DNA of 64,000 bases from contig NZ_CP080649.1 in assembly GCF_019603315.1 (NCBI RefSeq), forward strand, positions 1,813,501-1,877,500, in the 5' to 3' direction. The translations under genes were made by a program, and so were the position numbers. The notes beneath the pieces were generated by a model. That model did not search any database and was not told the DNA's origin. It saw only the letters and a list, made by a program, of their open reading frames with translations. Within the stretch, counting starts at the first letter, position 1, and each line of letters starts with the position of its first letter. The DNA comes from Ruficoccus sp. ZRK36. GTDB taxonomy: Bacteria; Verrucomicrobiota; Verrucomicrobiia; Opitutales; Cerasicoccaceae. Positions 24,828 through 33,338 of the stretch are shown here, one piece after another.

Positions 24828-25151
24828 ATGGCTAAACTCATACTCGAACACCCTGCGACAGGGATTATCAAAAACGCGCCTGTCGGCTTCTCTTGGACGA
24901 CACTTTTCTTTCCTGCCTTACCCGCTTTATTTCGTGGGGACATAAAGGGATTTATCATCCAAGTTTTTCTGGATTGTTTGCTTTTGGGGATTCCTGTCGT
25001 CGTCTTCCCCTTTATCTACAACAAGCAGTTTTTGATGCGTCTTTTGCGTGAGGGCTATAAAGTGGTTGAGGCCAAAGGAGGCAATTTGGAGTCAGCAAGC
25101 CACAAGCTGAAAATCAAACTGCCAACATTGGAGCATTCGGCCTCTGTCTAA
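24828..25151 (+). CDS. small membrane protein, HrgC-like
   Basis: A 107-residue protein. Residues 18-30 (PVGFSWTTLFFPA) followed by LPALFRGDIKGFIIQVFLD and a second hydrophobic helix (LLLGIPVVVFPFIYN) match a family of two-helix membrane proteins sometimes labelled HrgC, with the conserved PxGFSWT and PALFRGD motifs. The C-terminal 40 residues are charged and cytoplasmic. An upstream ATG (24771) would add 19 residues that cover an operator-like inverted repeat, so Met at 24828 is preferred. The DnaE-like gene starts 3 bases after the stop, so the two are co-translated, which suggests a membrane-tethered partner. Confidence 0.7.
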   Translation: MAKLILEHPATGIIKNAPVGFSWTTLFFPALPALFRGDIKGFIIQVFLDCLLLGIPVVVFPFIYNKQFLMRLLREGYKVVEAKGGNLESASHKLKIKLPTLEHSASV

Positions 25152-25154
25152 CAC

Positions 25155-26642
25155 ATGGAGAACGCTTTCCGCTGGATAATCTCCCTCGGAACGTCTGATT
25201 CCAGTTCTATTCGCCCACCACTATCAGTAACGATGGATTTAAATAAAAACAGGCTCTACGTTTACGGACAACTCCCGAGACGCCAAAAGGAAATGGATCT
25301 TCAAGGGCTCTGTAAGCTTGGTTTGCACGAGTGCTACGGCGTCGATTATGATGAGATACGCATTGGCCAGTCAACCGACGGGGGACTGGGTTGCTGTTCA
25401 AAGCCTAGTCTTCGCTCATTCCAGCTTTGTGAACGAATGGATTACGAGTTGAGTCAGATCAAGGAAGCTGGGCTTGAGGGTGATTTTCTCCTTGCATGGG
25501 ACATTGTTAATTGGGCTCGTGAGCAAGGCATCGCAGTCAGTCCAGGAGCCCGAGCTGCCCCGAGCTCTCTGGTCTCTTATTTGCTACGGATTACCGATGT
25601 GTGCCCCATCCGCTTCGGTTTGCTATTTGAACGCCTGCTAACCGACAAGCCGACGTTTTTCGTGGAGCTGTGCATGCACAGAGGAAAAGAGGTTCTTGAC
25701 TATGCGAAATCTAAGTATGGTCAGCGTTGCACCATCCGTCAGGAATCGGCGACTCCCTCGGAGATTCATGAGATGAGGGGAGTTGAGTATCTAAAGCCGT
25801 GTACGCTGGTTATATCAGATGTGCTGACCGATCATGAAGCTCCGTCGCCTAAAGGTTCCGTGAAGAGTGATTTACCCCGCGTTGCCCCAGGAGCTGAATA
25901 TGGCAAATCCTTGGAAATAGGCATGCGAGGGCTGAATGCACTAACGGTGATTCAAGATGCGGTGAGACGCATTCGTAGGCGGGCGGCATACCGGCGCTTT
26001 GATATAGAGCGTATCTCGCTTGATGACCCGGCGACGTTCAAATACATTTGCGACAATAGTACGACGGCCATCTTCCAGTTGGGTGTTGGTGGAATGGATG
26101 AACACTGTCGAGAATGCAGAGTGCACTCTGTAGAGGATATTGCTGCCCTGATTGCGATGTGCGGTGTGTTTGCGGGGAAATTTATCCCTCAGTATCTTGG
26201 GGGAAGAAAGCGCGCTGAAAGAATTCGAGCAGAGCATCCTCTCTTGGCGGATATGTGTAAAGAAACGTCCGGTATACTGCTCTACCAGGAGCAATTGATG
26301 CTGGCCCTTCAGGCTATTGCTGGTTTCAGCCTGATTGAAGCAAACACGCTCCGTATCGATTTTGGAAAGAAGACCAAGTCGACCATGGAAGTGCACCGGG
26401 AAGCGTTTATCAAAGGTGCACAAAGGGTAAAATATCTCCCAAAACAGGAAGCCCATGAGTTGTTCGGTCTCTTGTATGAATCTGTGGTGTACACCTCTAG
26501 TAAGTCGCACGCCCTTGCTTATGCGGTGACGAGTTATCGCACCGCATACTTGAAGGCACACTTTTACAGCGAGTACATGTGGGCAATCGTTAACTCGGCA
26601 TCTGGGATGGCCTTTGTGCAGGAGGAATCGTCCGTGCGATGA
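25155..26642 (+). CDS. truncated DnaE-like protein lacking catalytic aspartates
   Basis: A 495-residue homologue of the polymerase and fingers part of DNA polymerase III alpha. Residues 92-160 (CERMDYELSQIKEAG, DFLLAWDIVNWAREQG, FGLLFER) and 371-480 (GILLYQEQLMLALQAIAG, SKSHALAYAVTSYRTAYLKA) match closely. The catalytic PDxDxD motif has become PTFFVEL (166-172), so the Asp pair is Thr167 and Phe169, and the third Asp (usual VKFDFLGL) is replaced in LEIGMRGLNAL (Gly256). GPGRGS is SPGARA. The PHP domain, beta-binding and OB parts are absent; the first 85 residues are unrelated. It cannot be a normal polymerase. Retained fingers motifs suggest selection, perhaps for binding DNA, nucleotides or replisome parts. 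It is coupled to a membrane protein gene. Confidence 0.85.
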   Translation: MENAFRWIISLGTSDSSSIRPPLSVTMDLNKNRLYVYGQLPRRQKEMDLQGLCKLGLHECYGVDYDEIRIGQSTDGGLGCCSKPSLRSFQLCERMDYELSQIKEAGLEGDFLLAWDIVNWAREQGIAVSPGARAAPSSLVSYLLRITDVCPIRFGLLFERLLTDKPTFFVELCMHRGKEVLDYAKSKYGQRCTIRQESATPSEIHEMRGVEYLKPCTLVISDVLTDHEAPSPKGSVKSDLPRVAPGAEYGKSLEIGMRGLNALTVIQDAVRRIRRRAAYRRFDIERISLDDPATFKYICDNSTTAIFQLGVGGMDEHCRECRVHSVEDIAALIAMCGVFAGKFIPQYLGGRKRAERIRAEHPLLADMCKETSGILLYQEQLMLALQAIAGFSLIEANTLRIDFGKKTKSTMEVHREAFIKGAQRVKYLPKQEAHELFGLLYESVVYTSSKSHALAYAVTSYRTAYLKAHFYSEYMWAIVNSASGMAFVQEESSVR

Positions 26643-26717
26643 CGGGGCTGTGTGCTGGATGTTGTTCGGTTTTCGTTCTCTCCGTGGCTTTTGTAAATAA
26701 AACTTGATAACGTTAGC

Positions 26718-26766
26718 AGTTGCGACATGAAATGACGCATTAATGGGTACCATTTGAGCCGCAACT
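26718..26766 (+). promoter_or_regulatory. nested palindromes before the WYL regulator
   Basis: Outer arms AGTTGCG (26718-26724) and CGCAACT (26760-26766) enclose a second inverted repeat AATGG-GTA-CCATT (26742-26754) and the 9-mer ATGACGCAT (26732-26740), which also occurs at 31004-31012. The start codon is at 26768. A candidate autoregulatory site for the WYL protein. Confidence 0.45.
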
Positions 26767-26767
26767 T

Positions 26768-27766
26768 ATGGCAAAATCGCATAATTATTTAGCTGTCGAA
26801 CGTCAGTGGACTCTGCTTCGCCTTATCCCGGAGCATCCCCCTGGTGTCACCACAAGTCAGCTTTTTGAGCGATTAAAGGAAGATGGACACTCGGTTGCCA
26901 AGCGTACGGTTGAGCGGGATCTTGAGCAGCTGTCCCGGCAGTTTGGTATCGCCTGTAATGACGTTAGCAAGCCGTACGGTTGGTATTGGCTGAAGGGCAA
27001 AAAAGACCTGCTCGAATCGCTGGAGATCAAGGAGGCTGTGTCGTTGGCGATGGCTGAGAATATCCTGAGCCAACTACTTCCCCTGCCAATGCAAGAAGAG
27101 CTGGCTACGATCTTTGCGGATGCGCGTAAAAAACTGAGCGCATTGTCTGGGCATCCATTGGTGCGTCTTCAGGATAAGGTCCGCTATGTTGCTCCAAGCT
27201 TACATTTTGAGAGACCTTACATTCGCAACGGCATCCTCAAGGTCCTGAAGGAGGCCTTGATGGAGGATCGACAGATCACCTCGCAGTACGCTCCATTTGA
27301 TCAAAAGGATAGGGAACTGCGTCTGCATCCGCTGGGGCTCGTCCAGCGAGGGCCGGTTCTGTACCTGGTGGCAAGGGCTTTTGACTATGACGATGTACGC
27401 TTTTATGCCGTTCATCGCTTCAGCAAAGTCGAGCTGCTTTCAGAAAAAGCCACGGCTCCAGCTGGTTTCTCCATCGATGAACTGGTTGAGCAAAACGCCT
27501 TTGATTTCGGATCGGGCGAGATGATTACTGTTAAGGCCCGGCTCAACAACACGCTCGCCATGTACTTGGCTGAGACACCGCTAGAGCCCAAGCAAAAACT
27601 CTCGCCTCAAAACGGACACTACATGCTCACAGCTCGCGTTCGCGACAGTTGGCAACTGTATTTCTGGATACTTTCACAGGGCGATCAGATCGAAGTTCTC
27701 GCGCCAAAATTACTGAGAAATGCGATTGCTGATACGGTGAAGGAAATTTACAAATTATATCATTAG
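26768..27766 (+). CDS. WYL-domain transcriptional regulator (YafY type)
   Basis: A 332-residue protein. The N-terminal winged helix (residues 8-62, RQWTLLRLIPEHPPGVTT, then VAKRTVERDLEQLSRQFG) is followed by a WYL domain (about 145-225: ITSQYAPFDQKDRELRLHPL, GPVLYLVARAFDYDDVRFYA, VHRFSKVEL) and a C-terminal WCX-like extension ending with WILSQGDQIEVLAP. WYL domains bind nucleic acid or nucleotide ligands, and such regulators commonly control phage defence genes. The gene sits between the DnaE-like gene and the second GmrSD-type gene on the same strand and is preceded by nested palindromes, which suggests it controls itself and its neighbours. Confidence 0.92.
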   Translation: MAKSHNYLAVERQWTLLRLIPEHPPGVTTSQLFERLKEDGHSVAKRTVERDLEQLSRQFGIACNDVSKPYGWYWLKGKKDLLESLEIKEAVSLAMAENILSQLLPLPMQEELATIFADARKKLSALSGHPLVRLQDKVRYVAPSLHFERPYIRNGILKVLKEALMEDRQITSQYAPFDQKDRELRLHPLGLVQRGPVLYLVARAFDYDDVRFYAVHRFSKVELLSEKATAPAGFSIDELVEQNAFDFGSGEMITVKARLNNTLAMYLAETPLEPKQKLSPQNGHYMLTARVRDSWQLYFWILSQGDQIEVLAPKLLRNAIADTVKEIYKLYH

Positions 27767-27880
27767 GCAGGTCACTGGTTCAGCCTCCAGAAAACAAATG
27801 CCATCCACGCTTTACCTTCGTTACTTGAATTCAATTACCAATGGCAGCAATGGCTGTCGCATATAATCAGTACATATTCT

Positions 27881-30133
27881 ATGAACATTTGGAGATTGTC
27901 ATCAAGCTGGAGCCAAGATGGGAATTATGACTCCACTATCCTTGATATTTTTTGGAAACATGGAGTCGTTTTTATCCGCGATGACGGAAAGCCCTTACAT
28001 TCCGTTAACCATGCCGATAATGATGAGGAAGGAGACCTTATCGCCGTAACCGATGGTGATCGCATCGTGGGTTTAGCAAAGCCCCTAACTGCCGTTTTAG
28101 ACTTCACTGAGCTGAAGATGGGGCTGAGAAAGTCGGATGCACAAAGACTGTCTGATGCCGAGGCCGACATCCGGGGATTTCGAGTGCGCTTCCTCAATGT
28201 ATCTGATCTGGATGATCTTGGGGATCAAGAACCGAGTCGCTTTTGCCGTATTAATGACGAAACACTCAAAACTCGACTCAAAGAGATTTGGACGTCGAAG
28301 AATTGTGAAGACGCCAGCAAAGCTTTCAAAATTGAGGCATCAACCAAGACCTTGGATAAACTGATTCGCGAAAAGGGTGACCAGGATGTGACCCTCTACC
28401 AAGTTCCCGTATACCAGCGCCCATATGCCTGGGGAGAGGATCAAATACAGCGTTTTCTTGGTGACATTATCCGAGGCATAAACAAGGGCGAAGACATGTT
28501 TATCGGAACCATACAGCTTTCGGCGAAACGTTTGTTGGATCCAAGAGGCGAATACTACCAGGAAGTCATTGATGGACAGCAAAGACTGACTACCTGCGCT
28601 CTGATTTTGAAAGCTCTTGAGCTCCTCAGTCCTGATGAGTCTTTTTCGGCTTTCACGAAACAGTTCACTTGGATCGAGACACGAGTCAGCAACGGCCTAA
28701 TGCAGAAGTATCTCGATCAAACCCTGTTTGAAAACGCGTTGGAAGATAGTTCGGAGCTGAATATCTATGCGACCAACCTCAAGCTTATCAAAAAAATACT
28801 CGAAGAATGGATGAGCAAAGACGGGGAAGAAAATTCATGGCAATACAACCCGCTTGAGCTCTTTGAATACCTCACAAAGAAGCTTCATTTCGTTGTCATC
28901 CAAACCGAGGCCGGGCTTTCCAAAACACTCCAGATTTTTAATACCATCAACACTGCAGGTCTAGATCTCAACGGAGGCGACCTGTTCAAGGTTAGAGCAT
29001 ACGAATACTTCAAGGACTATCATCAATTCGACTGTTTCGATGACATCAGCGAACTGTATGAAAAGATTGACCGTATAAACTCAAACAAAAGACGTTCAGT
29101 TTGCTCGATTCAAGAGGTTCTCAATATATACCAGACTATCATCGTGGGCAAGACATACGACCCCACTCCAGATAAACAGTCAGGACTCCCCATTTCCACG
29201 ATCCGTTTTGCTCCAGAAACGTTCTTCGAGCGTCTTTTTGATACCCGTTTCGGCATTCAACGTTGGGAAAACTTTACCAGCGTCACCAAACTCGACCTAG
29301 CAAGTCGCATCATCGACCTGAATGAACTTCAATGGATTGTCGAAGAATGCAACCGACTCGATAGTAAATGGTATAGTAACAATCTGTATACTGAGACTTT
29401 TTTGGCGTTCAATCTGATCTATAATAGTCGATATTCGGAGTATATACATCTCTGGCACGTCTTCAGGTTTGCCTACAAAGACCATGAAAACAGGCAAAAG
29501 CTTTCGACGGAATACATGAAGGCCTTGGCTCGCCTATTTACGATCTACAGTATCATCTATGCCAAAAAGGTGAACGAGATGCATACCTATATTGGAAATC
29601 TGGTTCGTGAGATGTTCAACGAGTCGGCAGAAAATATCATCGATAAGCTAAATGAAAAAATTGAAACAAAAAGAGACCATTTCTACTCAGAACTCGATTC
29701 GCAGTTCGCATGGTATCCGACCCCAAAGAACCTGCTCTGCCGGCTTTTGGAATGGTTGGCCAGAGAGCCCGCCCAAAGAGACCCTAGTGAAACTCGCATG
29801 ATCTTTGAGGGATCATACGACATTGAGCACATTCAGTCTTTAAACGACATTAAACAAGAGGAGCGAGAGGCAATCTCAAAGGAATGGGGTGATAAGATCA
29901 ACGGGCTTGGCAACCTGATGTTGCTCGAATACGACATCAACCGCTCCATCGGTAATAAGACCTTTGATTTAAAAATCCTTCGCTATGGCGGCGACGAAGA
30001 GGATTGCAGTAAGCTAACAGTCCCCAACTCCATTTCCAAAGACTATCAAGGAAACAAAATCTGGAAAATGGAATTTGGAGAGAAGAAGCTTCAGAACGAT
30101 AAAGAACAGCTGATGCGCTTCATCTTCGGATAG
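27881..30133 (+). CDS. second GmrSD-type DUF262/DUF1524 protein
   Basis: A 750-residue protein. The first 140 residues (with TSKNCEDASKAFKIEAST) are an extra N-terminal region. DUF262 follows with YQVPVYQRPYAWGEDQIQRF and EVIDGQQRLTTC (DGQQR near 230), then FNTINTAGLDLNGGDLFKVR. The C-terminal DUF1524 has YDIEHIQSLND near 645 and GNLMLLEYDINRSIGNKTF, the HNH-like nuclease pattern where His of EHI is the catalytic candidate. It is only distantly similar to the 18823-21060 protein, so the two were acquired separately. The family restricts phage DNA. It begins 114 bases after the WYL gene on the same strand. Confidence 0.9.
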   Translation: MNIWRLSSSWSQDGNYDSTILDIFWKHGVVFIRDDGKPLHSVNHADNDEEGDLIAVTDGDRIVGLAKPLTAVLDFTELKMGLRKSDAQRLSDAEADIRGFRVRFLNVSDLDDLGDQEPSRFCRINDETLKTRLKEIWTSKNCEDASKAFKIEASTKTLDKLIREKGDQDVTLYQVPVYQRPYAWGEDQIQRFLGDIIRGINKGEDMFIGTIQLSAKRLLDPRGEYYQEVIDGQQRLTTCALILKALELLSPDESFSAFTKQFTWIETRVSNGLMQKYLDQTLFENALEDSSELNIYATNLKLIKKILEEWMSKDGEENSWQYNPLELFEYLTKKLHFVVIQTEAGLSKTLQIFNTINTAGLDLNGGDLFKVRAYEYFKDYHQFDCFDDISELYEKIDRINSNKRRSVCSIQEVLNIYQTIIVGKTYDPTPDKQSGLPISTIRFAPETFFERLFDTRFGIQRWENFTSVTKLDLASRIIDLNELQWIVEECNRLDSKWYSNNLYTETFLAFNLIYNSRYSEYIHLWHVFRFAYKDHENRQKLSTEYMKALARLFTIYSIIYAKKVNEMHTYIGNLVREMFNESAENIIDKLNEKIETKRDHFYSELDSQFAWYPTPKNLLCRLLEWLAREPAQRDPSETRMIFEGSYDIEHIQSLNDIKQEEREAISKEWGDKINGLGNLMLLEYDINRSIGNKTFDLKILRYGGDEEDCSKLTVPNSISKDYQGNKIWKMEFGEKKLQNDKEQLMRFIFG

Positions 30134-30202
30134 ACTGATGACCTGGCCGTGTCCTCTAGAACTGGACCGCTTGCAAAGTTAGTCTGAGTGCTTAGAAAGG
30201 AC

Positions 30203-30454
30203 TCAGAAGATGAAAGGCAAGCCGTCCTCTACAGACTGATGCTGATACTTCTTCAGCAGTGACTCGAAGTGGGCGTGGCGGTACTCCTCCGAAGGGGAGT
30301 CTGTCGGGGTGTACTCCAGCCACTCGGCAATATCTTCTCCATTCAAGTCCTCGTCCTTGAGGAATTTCGTGAGGGTGCGTGGTGGCCGCAGTAAACGTAC
30401 GGCCCATGGTTTTAGGCAACTTGTGAGGTCAAACGTTTCCATATGTGCTTTCAA
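30203..30454 (-). CDS. small unknown protein next to exonuclease
   Basis: An 83-residue acidic protein that I do not recognise. It is mainly helical (TLTKFLKDEDLNGEDIAEWL, SEEYRHAHFESLLKKYQHQ) with no signal peptide. Its start overlaps the end of the exonuclease gene by 26 bases; Met5 at 30442 also overlaps. The coupling suggests a partner protein of the exonuclease. Confidence 0.5.
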   Translation of the reverse strand: MKAHMETFDLTSCLKPWAVRLLRPPRTLTKFLKDEDLNGEDIAEWLEYTPTDSPSEEYRHAHFESLLKKYQHQSVEDGLPFIF

Positions 30455-30947
30455 TGGCTGTTAAAGAAGCTGGTACTTGGTTTATGCAGCACCTCAGGTA
30501 GAGTGTTGCACAGGCCATTGCATCGGAAAGGGCGTCGTGGTGATTCAGGGGGATGCCAAGCTCCTGGCAAAGGGGCCCGAGGCCTTTTCCGTAAATCCGA
30601 TACGTGCAGTGCCCCGAAAAAGTCGGCATTTCCATCCCGTAATGAGAGAGGGTTTGCTCCAGGCAGCCGAAGTCGAACGAGCTGTTATGGGCGACGACAG
30701 TTTGGCCTTCGATATACGGGTGTATCTGGGGCCAGACTTGATCGAAGGTTGGAGAGTTTTGAGTATCCCACCTGTGAATGCCGTGTATTTTAGAGAAAGA
30801 GCGCCAGTAGTAATTGTCTGGCGGCTGTACAAGCAGGCTCAGTTTATCTACGACCGTACCGTCAACTACACGCACAAGCCCAACTTGGCAAATGCTCCAA
30901 CGGTAGCCCTGCGCGGTTTCGAAATCGAGTGCAGTGAATGTTTCCAT
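30429..30947 (-). CDS. DnaQ-like DEDDh 3'-5' exonuclease
   Basis: A 172-residue protein made of a single exonuclease domain. It has Exo I ALDFET (Asp8, Glu10), Exo II NSSFDFGCLEQTL with the third Asp, and Exo III HHDALSDAMACATLY with His and the fourth Asp, so all DEDDh residues are present. Stand-alone proteins of this size resemble the epsilon subunit of polymerase III or RNase T type enzymes. It is likely active on single-stranded DNA or RNA. It faces away from the Rhs fragment, with a 7-bp inverted repeat (30993-31011) in the divergent region. Confidence 0.92.
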   Translation of the reverse strand: METFTALDFETAQGYRWSICQVGLVRVVDGTVVDKLSLLVQPPDNYYWRSFSKIHGIHRWDTQNSPTFDQVWPQIHPYIEGQTVVAHNSSFDFGCLEQTLSHYGMEMPTFSGHCTYRIYGKGLGPLCQELGIPLNHHDALSDAMACATLYLRCCINQVPASLTAIESTYGNV

Positions 30948-30973
30948 ATATGGAATTCTTTTGTGTGTGACTT

Positions 30974-32161
30974 GTGCAGTATAGGGCTTTTGTGCGTCAG
31001 AATATGACGCATGGAGCAGATTATCTCGCTGTGGCAGAGGAGACCGGTTCGGTTTACCTGGCCCCGAACCCAGAGAATTTTGTTTACGACGCGGACGGCA
31101 ATCTTAAGCTGGATGGACGTTGGTCCTACTCCTGGGACGCCGAAAACCGCCTCATCGCCATGCAACCAACCACGGATGCCCTTGCCGCCGGTGTACCCAA
31201 CCGGAAATTGGAATTTTCGTATGATGCGCAAGGCCGCCGCTATAAAAAGACGGTTTTGGACTGGAGCGACGCCAGCTCGGCCTATGTTGTCTCCTCGGCC
31301 ACACTATATCTCTACGACGGCTGGAACGTGATCGCTGAGCGCTCGGCCACGGACAAGTATTACCTGTGGGGGCTAGACCTGAGCGGCTCGCTCCAAGGAG
31401 CAGGCGGCGTTGGCGGGCTGCTGGAGGTCTCCGTGACAGATGAAACCGCCGGAACGCACACTTATGCCCCCGCTTACGACGGTAATGGCAATGTCATGGC
31501 CTATGTGGACGCCTCCAGTGGCGAAGTCGCTGCGCAGTTCGAGTATGGCCCCTTCGGTGAGCCCCTGCGTGCGACCGGTAGCGCTGCCGACGAGCTCACC
31601 TACCGCTTCTCCACTAAATACACCGACCCCGAGTCCGGTCTCCTCTACTACGGCTATCGCTACTACTCTCCCGGAATAGGGCGTTGGCCATCTAGAGACC
31701 CAATCGGTGAGGACGGTGGAGTTAACCTTTACGGAATGGTCAATAATGACCCGATTAATTACTGGGATGTGCTGGGTCGTTGGCCAAATTTTCTTTCATG
31801 CTTTGGGGTTACTGGAGATGCAAGTGAGTATCCTGATCCGAGGGAAACCTGCCTGACAAGCAACCGAGAGGGTTTTTACAGGCATTGCGTTAACACTTGT
31901 TTGCTGAGTAGATGCTTATCGACGATTAATCCAGTATTGGGACCAATTATAGCAGAGCAAGTCGCTCTTGAGGCAGGAGGCGATCGTGGCACAGGCAACT
32001 CCGATACAGAAGCAAATGAACATGGAGTCGGAAACACGTATGGGGTCGGAACATGTGAGAGTATGTGCCTGAATGACTTCAATTCATACGTAGCTGAAAA
32101 TTGCTGTAGCACTGACGAGATGCTAGATAAGTCTGATTCGTCTTGTTGTGATGAAGAATAA
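30974..32161 (+). CDS. Rhs-family C-terminal fragment with cysteine-rich tip
   Basis: A 395-residue frame that carries only the end of an Rhs/YD-repeat protein: FVYDADGNLKLDGRWSYSW, AENRLIAMQ, FEYGPFGEPLRATG, then the core terminus YYGYRYYSPGIGRWPSRDPI and GGVNLYGMVNNDPINYWD. After this hallmark comes a 140-residue variable tip rich in cysteine with no recognised toxin motif. The large N-terminal shell is missing and the first 25 residues are not Rhs-like, so this is a displaced C-terminal module, not a full toxin. The next gene overlaps by 14 bases and is the likely immunity gene. Whether it is expressed is uncertain. Confidence 0.75.
   Translation: MQYRAFVRQNMTHGADYLAVAEETGSVYLAPNPENFVYDADGNLKLDGRWSYSWDAENRLIAMQPTTDALAAGVPNRKLEFSYDAQGRRYKKTVLDWSDASSAYVVSSATLYLYDGWNVIAERSATDKYYLWGLDLSGSLQGAGGVGGLLEVSVTDETAGTHTYAPAYDGNGNVMAYVDASSGEVAAQFEYGPFGEPLRATGSAADELTYRFSTKYTDPESGLLYYGYRYYSPGIGRWPSRDPIGEDGGVNLYGMVNNDPINYWDVLGRWPNFLSCFGVTGDASEYPDPRETCLTSNREGFYRHCVNTCLLSRCLSTINPVLGPIIAEQVALEAGGDRGTGNSDTEANEHGVGNTYGVGTCESMCLNDFNSYVAENCCSTDEMLDKSDSSCCDEE
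30993..31011. promoter_or_regulatory. inverted repeat TGCGTCA-gaata-TGACGCA
   Basis: Perfect 7-bp arms, 46 bases before the start of the exonuclease gene. The 9-mer ATGACGCAT at its right arm is also present before the WYL regulator (26732-26740), so both promoters may share a regulator. Confidence 0.4.
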
Positions 32162-32507
32162 TAAGATTATATTATTAGCATTCTTTCTAGTGCTACTGTG
32201 TGTTGCACTTATTGGAATGACTTTACTTACAAGCATGAAGCTAACCTCATATCGAAATCTTGCTAATGCAGTTCACTTTGAAACTAAGAATGATATTGTG
32301 GAATCAGGTGGGTTTAGTCGAGTCGAGCACTTATCGAGTTACGAGTTTATCAAGGGCTCTATCCCTGAAGGCCTAGACATTGATGATCTCTGGGTTAATA
32401 CACAAATTGAAGTTTACTCGGCAGGGGGTGTGCCAGCGAGATTTGCTATTTTCATTATAGATAAAGATACGAAAGATATCTTATTTTATTATTGGGTAGC
32501 TGCGTAG
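32148..32507 (+). CDS. membrane-anchored candidate immunity protein
   Basis: A 119-residue protein with one N-terminal membrane helix or uncleaved signal (IILLAFFLVLLCVALIGMTL) and a small globular part that ends IFIIDKDTKDILFYYWVAA. No family is recognised. It overlaps the end of the preceding Rhs tip by 14 bases in another frame, the usual place for the cognate immunity gene of an Rhs toxin. This role is inferred from position only. AT-content is higher than in the Rhs core, as is common for imported tip/immunity pairs. Confidence 0.55.
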   Translation: MMKNNKIILLAFFLVLLCVALIGMTLLTSMKLTSYRNLANAVHFETKNDIVESGGFSRVEHLSSYEFIKGSIPEGLDIDDLWVNTQIEVYSAGGVPARFAIFIIDKDTKDILFYYWVAA

Positions 32508-32573
32508 TGAGTTTTCGTTTTTCCGAAGGAATCCCCCTTAGCCGCCTTCATTACTTAGGCTGATGCCCGTAAA

Positions 32574-33338
32574 ATGGTCGCCATCAATCAAGCCTACGCC
32601 CTGAGCGAAACAGGCAACCCCACGCAAAACCGCGTCGGGAGTTTTTTTGATCGCACCCAGCCCCGTGCCTGGCGAAGCCAGCCGCCAAGCCGCACAGCCA
32701 CTAAGGAAAAAACAGGCACCCTTACGATAACCGTGTCGGGTCGCCCCTTTTGGCTCTCAAGAGACCCGATTGAGGAAAAGGGAGGGCTGAATTTGTATAG
32801 TTTCGTTAAAAACGATGGAATTAATTTCTTGGATGTTGCTGGCTTAGAGGCAGTCGGAGGAACCCCAACTGTACCTGGTTTGCCTCCGACAACTGAATTT
32901 CAGCCTCCGACCCCGCCTGCTACACCAAGTGGGGCAAGCGGTTCTGCGGCTGATTTGGCAACGCAGGTCAAAGAGTTCATGGATAAGCTAGATGATGCAA
33001 AGATAGATGCTGACTTAACTTCACTACTAAACGGTTCAATGTTAATTTGTCATCAGGAACGTATACAGATGGGTGAGCCTGAGGGCTGTGGGTGTTGCAT
33101 ATTAAGAATCTTGGCAGAGATGCAGTATCCTCGGACGAAAGGTGGTCGTGGTCTGTTTAATATTGGTCCGTACAGACCAGGCTTGCCACCCAGTGGTCGC
33201 ATTGAGAAAATAAGATCTTACAAAATTCGCTATGTACCCAAAAACTGTGATAAAATCAGCTACTCTTCAGTTTTCGAAGATGAAGTATATAGTGCAACAG
33301 ATTACAGTGCAGTGATTTATTATGGGCGGACTCTTTAA
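32574..33338 (+). CDS. orphan Rhs C-terminal tip module
   Basis: A 254-residue frame. Residues about 55-92 give the Rhs core end FWLSRDPIEEKGGLNLYSFV and NDGINFLDVAGLEAVGG; the first 50 residues look like out-of-frame filler from a deletion. After a proline-rich linker (TPTVPGLPPTTEFQPPTPPA) there is a tip of about 140 residues with QERIQMGEPEGCGCCILRIL, which I do not recognise. It is a second displaced tip, as found downstream of rhs genes that exchange tips by recombination. Two related lipoprotein genes follow, the first overlapping by 17 bases. Confidence 0.6.
   Translation: MVAINQAYALSETGNPTQNRVGSFFDRTQPRAWRSQPPSRTATKEKTGTLTITVSGRPFWLSRDPIEEKGGLNLYSFVKNDGINFLDVAGLEAVGGTPTVPGLPPTTEFQPPTPPATPSGASGSAADLATQVKEFMDKLDDAKIDADLTSLLNGSMLICHQERIQMGEPEGCGCCILRILAEMQYPRTKGGRGLFNIGPYRPGLPPSGRIEKIRSYKIRYVPKNCDKISYSSVFEDEVYSATDYSAVIYYGRTL

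Noticed and set aside
25155-26642. functional DNA polymerase III alpha subunit
   Set aside because: The catalytic aspartates, PHP domain and C-terminal domains are all absent.
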